DNA of 64,000 nucleotides from Mesorhizobium sp. 65-26 (GTDB taxonomy: Bacteria > Pseudomonadota > Alphaproteobacteria > Rhizobiales > Rhizobiaceae). A model generated the notes under the pieces. It did no database searches, was not told the origin of the DNA, and saw only the letters and a program-made list of their open reading frames with translations. The stretch spans positions 372,001 to 436,000 of the forward strand of contig MKVL01000025.1 in NCBI GenBank assembly GCA_001899205.1. Reading direction: 5' to 3'. Each line of letters opens with the position of its first letter. Positions within the stretch are counted from its first letter, which is position 1. The translations under genes were made by a program, and so were the position numbers. Below are positions 16,137-24,997 of the stretch, in pieces.

Positions 16137-19100
16137 TCATTCAGCCGCTGCGGCCAGGGGAGGGATGGCCGGCGCGGCAGTTGGTTCAGTGTGCCGGGAA
16201 ACGGTCTCGTCGCCGCCACGGCGTTCGCGCAGTCGTTCGATTACCGCGTAGAAGACAGGTACGAACACCAGCGACAGGATGGTCGCGGCGACCATGCCGC
16301 CAAACACCGTGGTGCCGATCGACTGGCGGCTGGCTGCTCCAGCGCCGGTCGCGAACATCAACGGCAGCACGCCGAGGATGAAAGCGAAGGCGGTCATCAG
16401 GATCGGCCGCAGCCGCAGTCGCGCGGCTTCCATCGCGGCCTCCACTATGGTGAGGCCTTCCTCGCGTCGCCGTCTCGCGAACTCGACGATCAGGATGGCG
16501 TTCTTGGCCGCCAGGCCGATCAGCATGACGAAGCCGATCTGCGAGTAGACGTCGATCTGCATGCCTCGCATCCACAGTGCGGCGAACGCGCCGAACAGAG
16601 CGAGCGGCACCGCCAGCAGCACCATGAACGGCATGGCCCAGCTCTCGTACTGCGCCGCCAGGATGAGGAAGACGAACACGATGGCAAGGGCAAAGACCAC
16701 CGAGGCGATCGATCCCGCCTTGAGCTCCTGGAAGGTGATGCCGGTCCATTCGAACCCGAAATCCCTTGGCAGCGCGGTGGCGGCGGCTCGCTCCATCGCG
16801 GCGACCGCCTGTCCCGAGGAGAAGCCGGGCGCGGCGCCGCCATTGATCGTGGCCGAAGCGTTGTTGTTGTAGTGCGGCACGGTCTCCGGGCCGACGAAGG
16901 GCACGAGCTTGCCCAGCGTGCTGAGTGGCACCATGCCGCCGGAGGCATTGCGCACGTAGAGCCGTGAAATGTCGGCCGCGCCCGCGCGCGCATCCTTGTC
17001 GGCCTGGATGGTCACCCGGAAGGTGCGGCCGAACAGGTTGAAGTCGTTCACGTAGAGCGAGCCGAGATAGATCTGCAGCGTGTTGAAGACGTCGGGCAGG
17101 CTGAGGCCGAGCAGCTTGGCCTTGGCACGGTCGAGGTCGTAGTTGAACTGCGGGGTCGAGGTCGAGAAGGGCGAGAACAGCTGCTGCGGATTGATTTCCG
17201 GCTGCTTGCGGGCCTCGGCGATGACTGCTTGCGTGGCGTCGTTGAGGGCGGTGCTGCCGCGGCCGGTAAGGTCCTCGACGACGAATTCGAAGCCGCCCGT
17301 GGTGCCGATGCCGGGGATGGATGGCGGATCGAAGGACAGCGCGAAAGCTTCCGGTATCTGCATCAGCTTGCCGCGCACGTCGGCCACCAGCTTCGACGCG
17401 CTCTGGTCAGGTCCGCGTTCCTCCCATGGCTTGAGGATGGCGAACTCCACCGCCGAGTTCGACTGCGCAGCGCTGGTCAGGAAGTTCAACCCGCTGATCG
17501 AGCCGACGATGTCAACGCCGGGCGTCGCCTGCAGGATGTCGCGCGCCTTCTTCGCCACCGCATCGGTGCGCTCGAGCGAAGCGCCGTCGGGCAGTTGGAT
17601 GACGACGAAGAAGTAGCCCTGGTCCTCGACCGGAAGGAAGGTCGAGGGCAGCTTCTGCCAGACGAAGTAGGTGGCGACCAGACCGGCCGCGAACAGCCCG
17701 AGCATGACCCAGCGCAAGCGGATGAGGAAGCGCACGCCATGTGCGTAGGCATGCGACATCCGGTCGAAGCCCGCGTTGAACCAGCGGAACAGTACGAACT
17801 GCGTGCCATGGCGATGGCGCAGGAAGGCGGCGCTGAGCGCTGGGCTCAGCGTCAGCGAGTTGAAGGCGGAAATGCCGACGGAGATCGCGACCGTCAGCGC
17901 GAACTGGTTGTAGAGCCTGCCCGAGACGCCGGGAATGAAGGCGACCGGTATGAACACCGCCATCAGCACGGCGGTCGTGGCGATGATCGGGCCGGTAACT
18001 TCGGCCATTGCCGCCTTTGTCGCGGCGAGAGGCCGGAGCCCGGCCTCCAATTGACGTTCGACATTCTCGACCACGACGATGGCGTCGTCGACGACAAGGC
18101 CGATCGCCAGCACCATGCCGAGCAGGGAGAGCATGTTCAGCGAAAAGCCGAGCATCTCCATGACGACAAGCGTCGCCACCAGCGACACCGGAATGGCGAT
18201 GGTCGGTATGATCGTGGTGCGCCAGCTCTGCAGGAAGATGAACACCACGGCGACCACCAGGACGAGAGCCTCGCCAAGCGTGATCAGCACGTCATGCATC
18301 GACGCCGACACGAAGCGCGTCGTGTCATAGTGCATCGCGTAGGAGACACCCTTGGGGAACCGGGCCGACAGCTCCTGCATCTTGTCCTTCACGCGCTGCT
18401 GCAGATCGAGCGCGTTGGAGCCGGGCATCTGATAGACCGCGAGCACCACGGTCGGGTCCTTGCCGAAGAAGGCAGACGACGAGTATTGCAGCGCGCCGAG
18501 CTCGATGCGGGCGACGTCGCGCAGCCGCACCAGAGAGCCGGTGGCTGGGTCGGCGCGCAGGACGATGTCGCCGAACTCCTTGGGGTCGCTCAGGCGGCCG
18601 ACGGCGTTGACCTGCATTTCAAACGCGGTGCCGGCCGGTGCCGGAGACTGGCCGATCTTGCCGGCCGCTACCTGCACATTCTGCTCGGCGATGGCGTTCT
18701 GGACGTCGACGGCGGTGATGCCGAGGTTGGCGAGCTTGTCGGGGTCGAGCCAGACGCGCATCGAATAGCGCCGTTCGCCGAAGATCTGCACGTCGCCCAC
18801 GCCGGGCAGGCGCTTCAGCGGATCGACGACCTGCAGATAGGCGAGGTTCGACAGTGCCACCGGATCGACCGAGCCGTCCGGTGAGGTGAGGTTCACGATG
18901 AGGACGAAATTCGGGTTCTGCTTCTTGATCGTTACGCCACCCTGGTTAACGATCGCTGGAAGCGACGACGCGGCCTGCGACACGCGGTTCTGCACGTCGA
19001 CGGCTGCGGTGCTCAGGGAATAGCCGACATCGAAGGTGATGGTGATGGTCGACGAACCGTCGTTGGAACTCGTCGAGGACATGTAGGTCATGCCCTGGAC

Positions 19101-19313
19101 GCCGTTGATCTGCTGCTCGAGCGGCGTGGTCACCGTGTCGGCGACCACCTGCGCGCTGGCGCCGGGATAGTGGGCGCTGACCACGACCTGCGGAGGGGTG
19201 ATGTCGGGGAATTGCGAGACCGGCAGAAGGAAGTAGCAAATCGTCCCGGCGAGCACCATGATGATGGCGATCGCCGAAGCGAAGATCGGGCGATGGATGA
19301 AGAAGTTTACCAC
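16137..19313 (-). CDS. RND multidrug efflux pump, HAE1 (AcrB/MexF) family
   Basis: Inner-membrane proton-driven efflux pump of 1058 residues, full length for the family. It starts MVNFFIHRPIFASAIAII and shows the tandem membrane-plus-periplasmic domain layout. The proton-relay Asp pair is in GLVVDDAIVVVENVERQ (about residues 400-420) and the partner Lys in GLAAKNAILIVEF near residue 940. The start is GTG at 19313, and it overlaps the stop of a small upstream gene by 7 nt, so translation is probably coupled. A TetR repressor is divergent upstream. Substrates are probably hydrophobic compounds or antimicrobials, which sequence cannot specify. Confidence 0.96.
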   Translation of the reverse strand: MVNFFIHRPIFASAIAIIMVLAGTICYFLLPVSQFPDITPPQVVVSAHYPGASAQVVADTVTTPLEQQINGVQGMTYMSSTSSNDGSSTITITFDVGYSLSTAAVDVQNRVSQAASSLPAIVNQGGVTIKKQNPNFVLIVNLTSPDGSVDPVALSNLAYLQVVDPLKRLPGVGDVQIFGERRYSMRVWLDPDKLANLGITAVDVQNAIAEQNVQVAAGKIGQSPAPAGTAFEMQVNAVGRLSDPKEFGDIVLRADPATGSLVRLRDVARIELGALQYSSSAFFGKDPTVVLAVYQMPGSNALDLQQRVKDKMQELSARFPKGVSYAMHYDTTRFVSASMHDVLITLGEALVLVVAVVFIFLQSWRTTIIPTIAIPVSLVATLVVMEMLGFSLNMLSLLGMVLAIGLVVDDAIVVVENVERQLEAGLRPLAATKAAMAEVTGPIIATTAVLMAVFIPVAFIPGVSGRLYNQFALTVAISVGISAFNSLTLSPALSAAFLRHRHGTQFVLFRWFNAGFDRMSHAYAHGVRFLIRLRWVMLGLFAAGLVATYFVWQKLPSTFLPVEDQGYFFVVIQLPDGASLERTDAVAKKARDILQATPGVDIVGSISGLNFLTSAAQSNSAVEFAILKPWEERGPDQSASKLVADVRGKLMQIPEAFALSFDPPSIPGIGTTGGFEFVVEDLTGRGSTALNDATQAVIAEARKQPEINPQQLFSPFSTSTPQFNYDLDRAKAKLLGLSLPDVFNTLQIYLGSLYVNDFNLFGRTFRVTIQADKDARAGAADISRLYVRNASGGMVPLSTLGKLVPFVGPETVPHYNNNASATINGGAAPGFSSGQAVAAMERAAATALPRDFGFEWTGITFQELKAGSIASVVFALAIVFVFLILAAQYESWAMPFMVLLAVPLALFGAFAALWMRGMQIDVYSQIGFVMLIGLAAKNAILIVEFARRRREEGLTIVEAAMEAARLRLRPILMTAFAFILGVLPLMFATGAGAASRQSIGTTVFGGMVAATILSLVFVPVFYAVIERLRERRGGDETVSRHTEPTAAPAIPPLAAAAE

Positions 19314-19561
19314 GACACGCAGGCCTCGCCGGCTGCCCGTGCCCGTCCGAATGCGCTGGCAACCCAGGACAGGCCCTGGCCTGTCCCGTCCTCGTCCAGT
19401 GAATTGGGCGACGCTACACGGTTTCGCGTGTCCTGAGCCCCGGCAAGCGAACGCAGCATTGTCTCCAGGGCGCGCGGGTCGACCCCATCGGCCTTCATCA
19501 CCAGCCGGATCATCGGATCCCGGACGGCTTCATCTATGGTAAGATCGCGGCGCTGTAGCAT
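19307..19561 (-). CDS. Small conserved-looking protein leading the efflux operon, function unknown
   Basis: An 84-residue product that I cannot assign to a characterised family. Its N-terminal 45 residues (RRDLTIDEAVRDPMIRLVMK, ADGVDPRALETMLRSL) look like an amphipathic helical domain, while the C-terminal part is low in structure-forming pattern. An AAGGAG lies 7 nt before the ATG at 19561, and the stop overlaps the GTG start of the RND pump, both signs of a real, translated gene. It is a soluble product without a signal peptide. It may mainly serve translational coupling or may regulate the pump. Confidence 0.6.
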   Translation of the reverse strand: MLQRRDLTIDEAVRDPMIRLVMKADGVDPRALETMLRSLAGAQDTRNRVASPNSLDEDGTGQGLSWVASAFGRARAAGEACVSW

Positions 19562-19714
19562 TGGCCGGCTCCTTGTCTGGCGGTTCGCAGCACATGCTCG
19601 CGAACCTTTCTCGTCTCTTCACCGGCCGAGGCCGCATGATCTTCAGAATTTCCGTCCGTCTCGATCTGGCAGAATCAGCCCGGACCCTTTTTGTTGACGG
19701 CGAACGATGTAGGT

Positions 19715-19754
19715 GTTACCAGTAAGTAACATTGGAAAGTTACAGACCGGTAAC
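19715..19754. promoter_or_regulatory. Two identical-arm inverted repeats, candidate TetR operators
   Basis: GTTAC-N6-GTAAC occurs twice, at 19715-19730 and 19739-19754, centres 24 bp apart. The two repeats lie in the space between the efflux operon (start 19561) and the divergent TetR gene (start 19805). Duplicated palindromes two or so helical turns apart suit two TetR dimers that repress both directions. Confidence 0.7.
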
Positions 19755-19804
19755 ACCCTAGTCAAGAGGTGGCCGAGGGTTTTTGGAAACGAAAGGAGAT
19801 CATC

Positions 19805-20395
19805 ATGACAGATGGTGCCATGGAGCGCTCCCGCCCCCGGGACAGAATCCTGGAGACGGCGCGTGACATGTTCCACAAGCACGGCATCAAGGCCGTCGGT
19901 GTCGACGCCATCACCGAGGCTGCCGGCACGAACAAGATGACGCTCTACCGCCATTTCGAATCCAAGGACGAACTCATCATCGAGTGCCTGCGCGCGACCG
20001 CGTCCAAGGCCGGGGCGATGTGGGACGCGTTCGAGGCCGAGTTCCCCGGCGACAAGCTCGCGCAGCTTCATGCCTGGGTACGCAAGGCCTCGGACATGCT
20101 CAGCGCCGACAGCCGCGGCTGCGACATGGCCAACGCCGCTGTTGAATTGACTGAGGCCGATCACCCGGCGAGGAGCGTCATCAAGGAGCTCAAGGGAGCC
20201 CAGCGCGATCGCCTTGTTGCGCTGTGCCGTGACGCCGGCATCGGTCAGGCCGAGCTTCTGGCCGATACGCTATCTCTGCTGTTCGAGGGCGCGCGCGTCA
20301 GCGTGCAGGCCATGGGCACCGAGGGGCCGAGCGCGCAGTTCAAGCGGATGGCGGAAGGCGTCATCGCATCGTTCCGGGGCAGCCCGGCAGCTTAG
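19805..20395 (+). CDS. TetR-family repressor, probable regulator of the RND efflux operon
   Basis: Regulator of 196 residues. The HTH lies over about residues 10-57 (RDRILETARDMFHKHGIKAV, ITEAAGTNKMTLYRHFESKD), followed by a TetR-type helical ligand domain (GCDMANAAVELTEADHPARS). The ATG at 19805 is preceded by AAAGGAGAT at good spacing; a longer frame to 19769 lacks a site. It is divergent from the efflux operon, with a double palindrome between. It is expected to be released by a pump substrate. Confidence 0.94.
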   Translation: MTDGAMERSRPRDRILETARDMFHKHGIKAVGVDAITEAAGTNKMTLYRHFESKDELIIECLRATASKAGAMWDAFEAEFPGDKLAQLHAWVRKASDMLSADSRGCDMANAAVELTEADHPARSVIKELKGAQRDRLVALCRDAGIGQAELLADTLSLLFEGARVSVQAMGTEGPSAQFKRMAEGVIASFRGSPAA

Positions 20396-20731
20396 GTTTC
20401 AGGATCCGCCGTGATGTGTGTGGGCGTGGCCGCCGCGCCCAGGGTCCGGTGTTGACGACTTACCGGAACAAAAAAAGCCCGCTGCCGGGAGGAGGAGGCA
20501 GCGGGCTCGATTTTCGAACGCGGCGTGGGAGGAGGTACACCACGTTCCCTGCCGGCATCGCATCTGGGAGGAAGAAATGGCCGACTGTTCAGAATATAGA
20601 AGCTGCCTAATGATTCGGCAATACTGTATACTGCATGGCAGCTGTGCGGATTTGCCGGATCACCTTGCGCGGCCTCGATAAAAGCTTGCTCATCTCGCGG
20701 GAAGAGGCGAAACGCGCTGGCATGCGGCGGT
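20396..20731. other. Non-coding gap with one terminator
   Basis: This 336-bp stretch separates the TetR gene from the LacI gene, which converge. A short reading frame on the minus strand (20392-20748) has no recognisable domain and overlaps the hairpin, so I do not call a gene. The only clear element is the stem-loop at 20477-20506. Confidence 0.6.
20477..20506 (-). terminator. Rho-independent terminator for the leftward sugar operon
   Basis: GCCCGCTGCC (20477-20486) pairs perfectly with GGCAGCGGGC (20497-20506) around a 10-nt loop. Read on the minus strand the stem is followed by seven U residues (A-run at 20470-20476), the classical form. It would end transcription of the operon from 24724 to 20732. 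A weaker T-rich stretch on the plus side may also help end the TetR transcript. Confidence 0.75.
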
Positions 20732-21766
20732 TCACTGGACGGGAACATTCTCCCGCAGGATCAGGCGCGGCTCGATGAATTTGCGTGTCAGGTAGGGGGC
20801 CGAGGAGGCGATTGAGCCGAGCAGGCGGATGACGGATTGCTCGGCGATCAGTCGGGCGTTCTGATCGATCACGACGTCGAGCAGGTCGTCGACCAGGTAG
20901 CCCCGGGTTTCCTTCGTCAGGTCGTGGCAGATGAAGATCGGCTTGCGCTGCGGCCGCGCCTCGCGCAGCGCCCGCGCGACGCCGGAACGCCCGGCGCCGA
21001 CGCAGTATATGCCGAGCAGTTCCGGCTCGTTGTGCAGGGCCCGCATCGTCGCCGCGTAGCTGACCTCGGGCTCGTCGTTGATCTCGACCGCGCTGCTGAT
21101 GGTGAGGTTGGGGAACTCCTCGCCGAGCACGGAGCGAAAGCCCATCTCGCGCTCCTCGTGGCCGCGATAGGAGCGCGATCCCACGACCATCGCCAGATGG
21201 CCGGAGCGTCCGCCGAGGAAACGTCCCATCAGCAGCGCGGCCGTGCGGCCGGCAACGCGGTTGTCGATGCCGACATAGGCCGAGCGCGGCGCGCCTGGAA
21301 CGTCCGATATCATCGTCACCAGGCGAATACCCGCCTCGACGATCTCGCGCAGAATGTTGCGGGTCCTGGGATGGTCGACGGCGATGACGCCGACGCCATT
21401 GGCGCGCAGCGAAAGGTTCTCCACCGCCGCCTGTAATGCGCCCGGCGCGATGCCGGCGAGATTGTGGATGCGGCACGAGGCGACCAGCGGCAGCCGCGCG
21501 GCGTAATCCTCGATATGCGCCGCGAGGTCGATCATGAAGGCGTTGCTGCCGATCGGCAGGAAGAATTCGAGATGGGCGGGCCGCGAGGGCAGCGCTACCT
21601 GGTCCACGACAGGCAGGTAGCCGAGCTGTTTGGCGGCTTCCATCACGCGCTGCCGGTTTGCCGCGCTGGCGCCGGGCCTGTTGTTCAGGACACGGTCGAC
21701 GGTCGCGGTCGACAGCCCGCAGCTCTTGGCTATGTCCGAGACAGTGGCTTTCATGGGTGCAGTCAT
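20732..21766 (-). CDS. LacI-family regulator
   Basis: Sugar-responsive repressor of 344 residues. The HTH with hinge helix is at the start (VSDIAKSCGLSTATVDRVLN, PGASAANRQRVMEAAKQLGY), followed by a periplasmic-binding-like domain (SNAFMIDLAAHIEDYAARLP, YVGIDNRVAGRTAALLMGR). ATG 21766 gives MTAPMKATVSDIAK; ATG 21754 is a second option and the longer frame lacks similarity. It is the last gene of the FrcBCA-like transporter operon and most likely controls that operon and the divergent dehydrogenase genes at 24998. Confidence 0.93.
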   Translation of the reverse strand: MTAPMKATVSDIAKSCGLSTATVDRVLNNRPGASAANRQRVMEAAKQLGYLPVVDQVALPSRPAHLEFFLPIGSNAFMIDLAAHIEDYAARLPLVASCRIHNLAGIAPGALQAAVENLSLRANGVGVIAVDHPRTRNILREIVEAGIRLVTMISDVPGAPRSAYVGIDNRVAGRTAALLMGRFLGGRSGHLAMVVGSRSYRGHEEREMGFRSVLGEEFPNLTISSAVEINDEPEVSYAATMRALHNEPELLGIYCVGAGRSGVARALREARPQRKPIFICHDLTKETRGYLVDDLLDVVIDQNARLIAEQSVIRLLGSIASSAPYLTRKFIEPRLILRENVPVQ

Positions 21767-21864
21767 AGGGGCAGACAAAGTCCTGTGCCAGACGGCTATT
21801 GCCGTCCGTGTATGGGCAAGGAGGGGAGCGGTCCGGAAAGGTGCCTTTCGGAGGGCACGCCGTA

Positions 21865-22659
21865 TCAATGCTGCTGGCGGTCCCCCTCGGCGACGGCTTC
21901 GCGGATTTCCCTGTCGGACATGCCGGTGATGATCCGCTCGACTTCGGCGACCGTCGTCTGCTTCGGATCGATGTCGTCGGCCACCACCTTGCCGCGGCGC
22001 ATGACGACGATGCGATCGACCACCTGGAAGACGTGGTGGATGTTGTGCGCGATGAAGATGCAGGAGTGCCCGGAATCGCGGGCGCTGCGCACGAAACTCA
22101 GCACGCCTTGCGTCTCCGCGACGCCGAGATTGTTGGTCGGCTCGTCGAGGATGATGAGATCGCTGTCGAAATGCATGGCGCGCGCGATCGCCACCGCTTG
22201 CCGCTCGCCGCCGGAAAGGGAGCCGATCGGCGTCGTCGGCGGGATGTTCTTGGAAATGCCGACCTGCTTCAGCAACGCCCGTGCCACCGTGTTCATCGCA
22301 TCCTGGTCCATGCGGTTGAGGAAGCGCGGCGGCTTGATCGGCTCGCGTCCGAGGAACAGGTTGCGGGCAATCGACAGTTGCGTGACCAGCGCGGAATCCT
22401 GGTAGATCGTTTCGATGCCGTGGGCGATGGCGTCGCTGGTGCTGCGCAGGGTCACCTTCTTGCCGCGGATGAAGATGTCGCCGCTGGTCAGCGGCACGGC
22501 GCCCGACAGCACCTTGATCAGCGTCGACTTGCCGGCGCCATTGTCGCCCAGCAGGCCGACGATCTCCCTTTCGTTGACGTGGAAGTTGGCATCCTCCAGC
22601 GCCTGCACGCGGCCGTAGGACTTGCGGATATGCTCCATGCGGATCAGCGGTTCGGCCAT
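21865..22659 (-). CDS. Sugar ABC transporter ATP-binding protein, single-domain (FrcA-like)
   Basis: ATPase of 264 residues driving a ribose/fructose-class importer. It has Walker A GDNGAGKST (about residues 38-46), signature LSGGERQAV and Walker B LIILDEPTNNLG. Unlike RbsA or MglA it carries only one nucleotide-binding domain, as in the rhizobial fructose importer FrcA, so it should act as a homodimer. It follows the permease gene by 4 nt. Confidence 0.94.
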   Translation of the reverse strand: MAEPLIRMEHIRKSYGRVQALEDANFHVNEREIVGLLGDNGAGKSTLIKVLSGAVPLTSGDIFIRGKKVTLRSTSDAIAHGIETIYQDSALVTQLSIARNLFLGREPIKPPRFLNRMDQDAMNTVARALLKQVGISKNIPPTTPIGSLSGGERQAVAIARAMHFDSDLIILDEPTNNLGVAETQGVLSFVRSARDSGHSCIFIAHNIHHVFQVVDRIVVMRRGKVVADDIDPKQTTVAEVERIITGMSDREIREAVAEGDRQQH

Positions 22660-22663
22660 GGTC

Positions 22664-23683
22664 TCACGTCCCCGCCTGGTGCCGGCGTTCCAGCCATGAG
22701 TGCAGCGCCATCATGCCAAGGATGATTGCGCCGATGAAGATGTTGTAGGCAAGACCGGGCACGCCGATCAGCACGATGCCGTTGCGCATCACGCGCAGGA
22801 TGAGAATGCCGAGCACGGTGCCGATGATGGTGCCCCGTCCGCCCGTCAGCGCCGTGCCGCCGATCACCACCATGGCGATCACCTCCAGCTCGTAGCCGGT
22901 GCCGCTGTTGGGGTTGGCGGCCGAGGTCCGCAGCGAGGAGATGACGCCGGCGAGCGACGCCATGACGGACGACAGCACGAACAGGCCGATCTTGACGCGG
23001 TTGACGTTGACGCCGCGCGCGCGGGCCGCGTTGGGATTGCCGCCGGCGGCCTGTATCCAGTTGCCTGTACGGCTCTGCGTCAGCACGTAACCGAGGATGA
23101 TGGCGGCCGCGATGAACCAGAACAACGACATGTAGATGCGGAACGGGCCGATGTAGAAATCGCCGACGAGGGCAGTGGCCAGCCATGTGCCTTCCGCGCT
23201 CCAGGTGCGCTGCGGGAAGCCGTCGGTGATGAAGAGTGCCGCGCCGCGCACCACCAGCAGCATGCCGAGCGTGACCAGGAAGGACGGGATCTTGAGCTGG
23301 GTGACGAACCAGCCGTTGACCAGCCCGATGCAGGCCGCGACCACCAGCGCGACGATGAAGCCGACCTCCAGCGATGTCACCCCGCCGTTGAACAGCGTCC
23401 ACATCAGCACCGGCGAGAAGCCGAACAAGGATCCCACCGAAAGGTCGAACTCGCCCGACGTCATCAGCAGGGTCATGGCGAGCGCGATGAGGCCGAGCTC
23501 GACCGTGAAGGCCAGCGTGTTGGAGATGTTCTGCGGCGACAGGAAATCGTGGTTGATGCTCCAGAACACCGCGATCTCGATGACGAGCAGCACGAAGGGA
23601 CCGAATTCCGGCCTCGCGATTAGGCCTTGGACGAACGAACGATTTTCCACCGTGGAGCCCGCGACATGGTTGGAACCGAGCAT
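22664..23683 (-). CDS. Sugar ABC transporter permease (FrcC/RbsC family)
   Basis: Inner-membrane permease of 339 residues with eight to ten hydrophobic segments. The family hallmark MTLLMTSGEFDLSVGSLFGF is near residue 88, and the C-terminal GTALTGGRGTIIGTVLGILI loop contacts the ATPase. It closely resembles what I recall of FrcC of rhizobial fructose uptake. It is encoded between the binding protein (upstream, separated by a hairpin) and the ATPase. Confidence 0.94.
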   Translation of the reverse strand: MLGSNHVAGSTVENRSFVQGLIARPEFGPFVLLVIEIAVFWSINHDFLSPQNISNTLAFTVELGLIALAMTLLMTSGEFDLSVGSLFGFSPVLMWTLFNGGVTSLEVGFIVALVVAACIGLVNGWFVTQLKIPSFLVTLGMLLVVRGAALFITDGFPQRTWSAEGTWLATALVGDFYIGPFRIYMSLFWFIAAAIILGYVLTQSRTGNWIQAAGGNPNAARARGVNVNRVKIGLFVLSSVMASLAGVISSLRTSAANPNSGTGYELEVIAMVVIGGTALTGGRGTIIGTVLGILILRVMRNGIVLIGVPGLAYNIFIGAIILGMMALHSWLERRHQAGT

Positions 23684-23751
23684 TCACGGCGTTGCCTGGC
23701 ATCGCGCGAATGCGGCTAATCAGACAGCCGGCGCCGGAAGCGAACGGCTAT

Positions 23752-23781
23752 GCCCGGTCGCGCAACGGGGCGCGACCGGGC
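23752..23781 (-). other. Strong intercistronic stem-loop after the binding-protein gene
   Basis: GCCCGGTCGCGC (23752-23763) pairs perfectly over 12 bp with GCGCGACCGGGC (23770-23781), loop of 6 nt. It begins 10 nt after the stop of the binding-protein gene. With no U-run it is unlikely to stop transcription completely; it would stabilise the upstream mRNA and raise binding protein over permease, as known for other ABC operons. Confidence 0.65.
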
Positions 23782-23791
23782 AGGGCGTGGA

Positions 23792-24724
23792 TCACTTGCC
23801 GGACAGGATGTCGTCGTAGATCTTGGCGGTGTCCTTCTCGTAGAGCGCGCCGGTGATCACGTTGAACCCGGGCGGGATGCCGCTGGCGGCCATGGCGGCC
23901 AGCGAGAGCGCCACGTAGCTGGTCGCCTGCGGGTCCTGCCACTGGGCGGCGTTGACGTAGCCGTTCAGCACTTCCTGGGTGGTGTCGAGCGAGTTGCCCC
24001 AGCCGACGACCGGGATTTCGCCCGGCTTGACGCCGACCTGGTCGAACACGCGCTTGATCGAGCCGGTGACGAGGTCGCCGAGGCCGATGATGGCCTTCAC
24101 CTTGCCCTTGTGCGCGGTGAGGTAGTCGACCATGCGGTTGATCACTTCGGCCTGGTCGAGCGTCGCCTCGGTGACCTCATAGGTAATGCCGAGCGGCTCG
24201 AAAACGCTCTTGATGCCCTCTTCCTCCTGGACGCCATAGGTGGCGCCGGGAATCTCGACCGGCATCCAGACGAAGTCGCCCTTCTTCACCAGTCCCTTGT
24301 CGACCAGATATTGGGCCCAGTGCCGGCCGAAGACGACGTTGTCGCCGCCGACATAGGCATTGAAGTTTGCCTTCGGGTCGGGCGTGTTGAAGTTGATGAT
24401 CGGGATCTTCGCCGCGCGGGCTTCCTTGACGATCTCGACAAGGCTGCCCGGATCGGGGCTGGTGGTGGCGATGCCATCGGCCTTGGCCGCGATCGCCGCG
24501 CGCACGGCCTCCTGCTGCGAGGCGACGTCGCCATTATGGAAGGAGGTGTTGACCGTGTTGCCTGTGTCCTTGGCCCATTGCTTGGCCCCGGCCAGGAAGT
24601 AGGTCCAGACCGGATCGGCCGGGCCGCCATGCGATATCCAGTAGAAGGTCTTGGCCTGTGCCGCCGCCGGAATGGCCAGTGCGACGAGCAGGCCGCATAA
24701 AAGCAATCGTAGCCTTGTCAGCAT
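23792..24724 (-). CDS. Sugar ABC transporter periplasmic binding protein (ribose-type, Peripla_BP_4)
   Basis: Binding protein of 310 residues. The ATG at 24724 gives a standard Sec signal (LLLCGLLVALAIPAAAQA, cleavage near residue 24) before a two-lobe ligand domain (GAKQWAKDTGNTVNTSFHNG, VRAAIAAKADGIATTSPDPG, VVGWGNSLDTTQEVLNGYVN). First gene of the binding protein-permease-ATPase-LacI operon. It is divergent from two Gfo/Idh/MocA dehydrogenase genes, which suggests that the imported compound is a sugar or cyclitol oxidised by them. Confidence 0.94.
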   Translation of the reverse strand: MLTRLRLLLCGLLVALAIPAAAQAKTFYWISHGGPADPVWTYFLAGAKQWAKDTGNTVNTSFHNGDVASQQEAVRAAIAAKADGIATTSPDPGSLVEIVKEARAAKIPIINFNTPDPKANFNAYVGGDNVVFGRHWAQYLVDKGLVKKGDFVWMPVEIPGATYGVQEEEGIKSVFEPLGITYEVTEATLDQAEVINRMVDYLTAHKGKVKAIIGLGDLVTGSIKRVFDQVGVKPGEIPVVGWGNSLDTTQEVLNGYVNAAQWQDPQATSYVALSLAAMAASGIPPGFNVITGALYEKDTAKIYDDILSGK

Positions 24725-24747
24725 TAGATTTCCTCCCTGTTTGAAAA

Positions 24748-24763
24748 GACCATCAGCATGGTC
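24748..24763. promoter_or_regulatory. Inverted repeat near the binding-protein start
   Basis: GACCAT-CAGC-ATGGTC is a perfect 6-bp inverted repeat located 23 nt before the binding-protein start, in the 273-bp space between divergent operons. A second small palindrome, CAATCAGATTG, lies at 24894-24904. Either could be a LacI operator; the sequence does not decide. Confidence 0.3.
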
Positions 24764-24997
24764 CGGCCGCTGCCGGACGTTCCCTCCCGTGCCAGAGCCG
24801 GTCGAATGCCTTACAGCATTCCCTTTTTCGGCGGATGGCAAGCCTCCGTCGCCAAGTGGTAGATGGCGCAAGGCAAGGTGCCATCATCCGTTCAATCAGA
24901 TTGCATCAGTTTGGCCGAGATTTTCCCGGCGGCCAGCCCTTTTTCGACCGGCAAATTCCCATAAAGTGCGCCACTTCCAGACAGGGAGGAAGACGCA

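Noticed and set aside
15216-16967. Plus-strand reading frame of 583 codons opposite the efflux genes
   Set aside because: Shadow of the RND adaptor and pump genes; no family pattern.
20392-20748. Minus-strand frame of 118 codons
   Set aside because: It spans a strong terminator hairpin and has no recognisable domain.
23752-23781. Hairpin as a rho-independent terminator
   Set aside because: No U-run follows the stem on the minus strand and downstream genes of the same operon continue.
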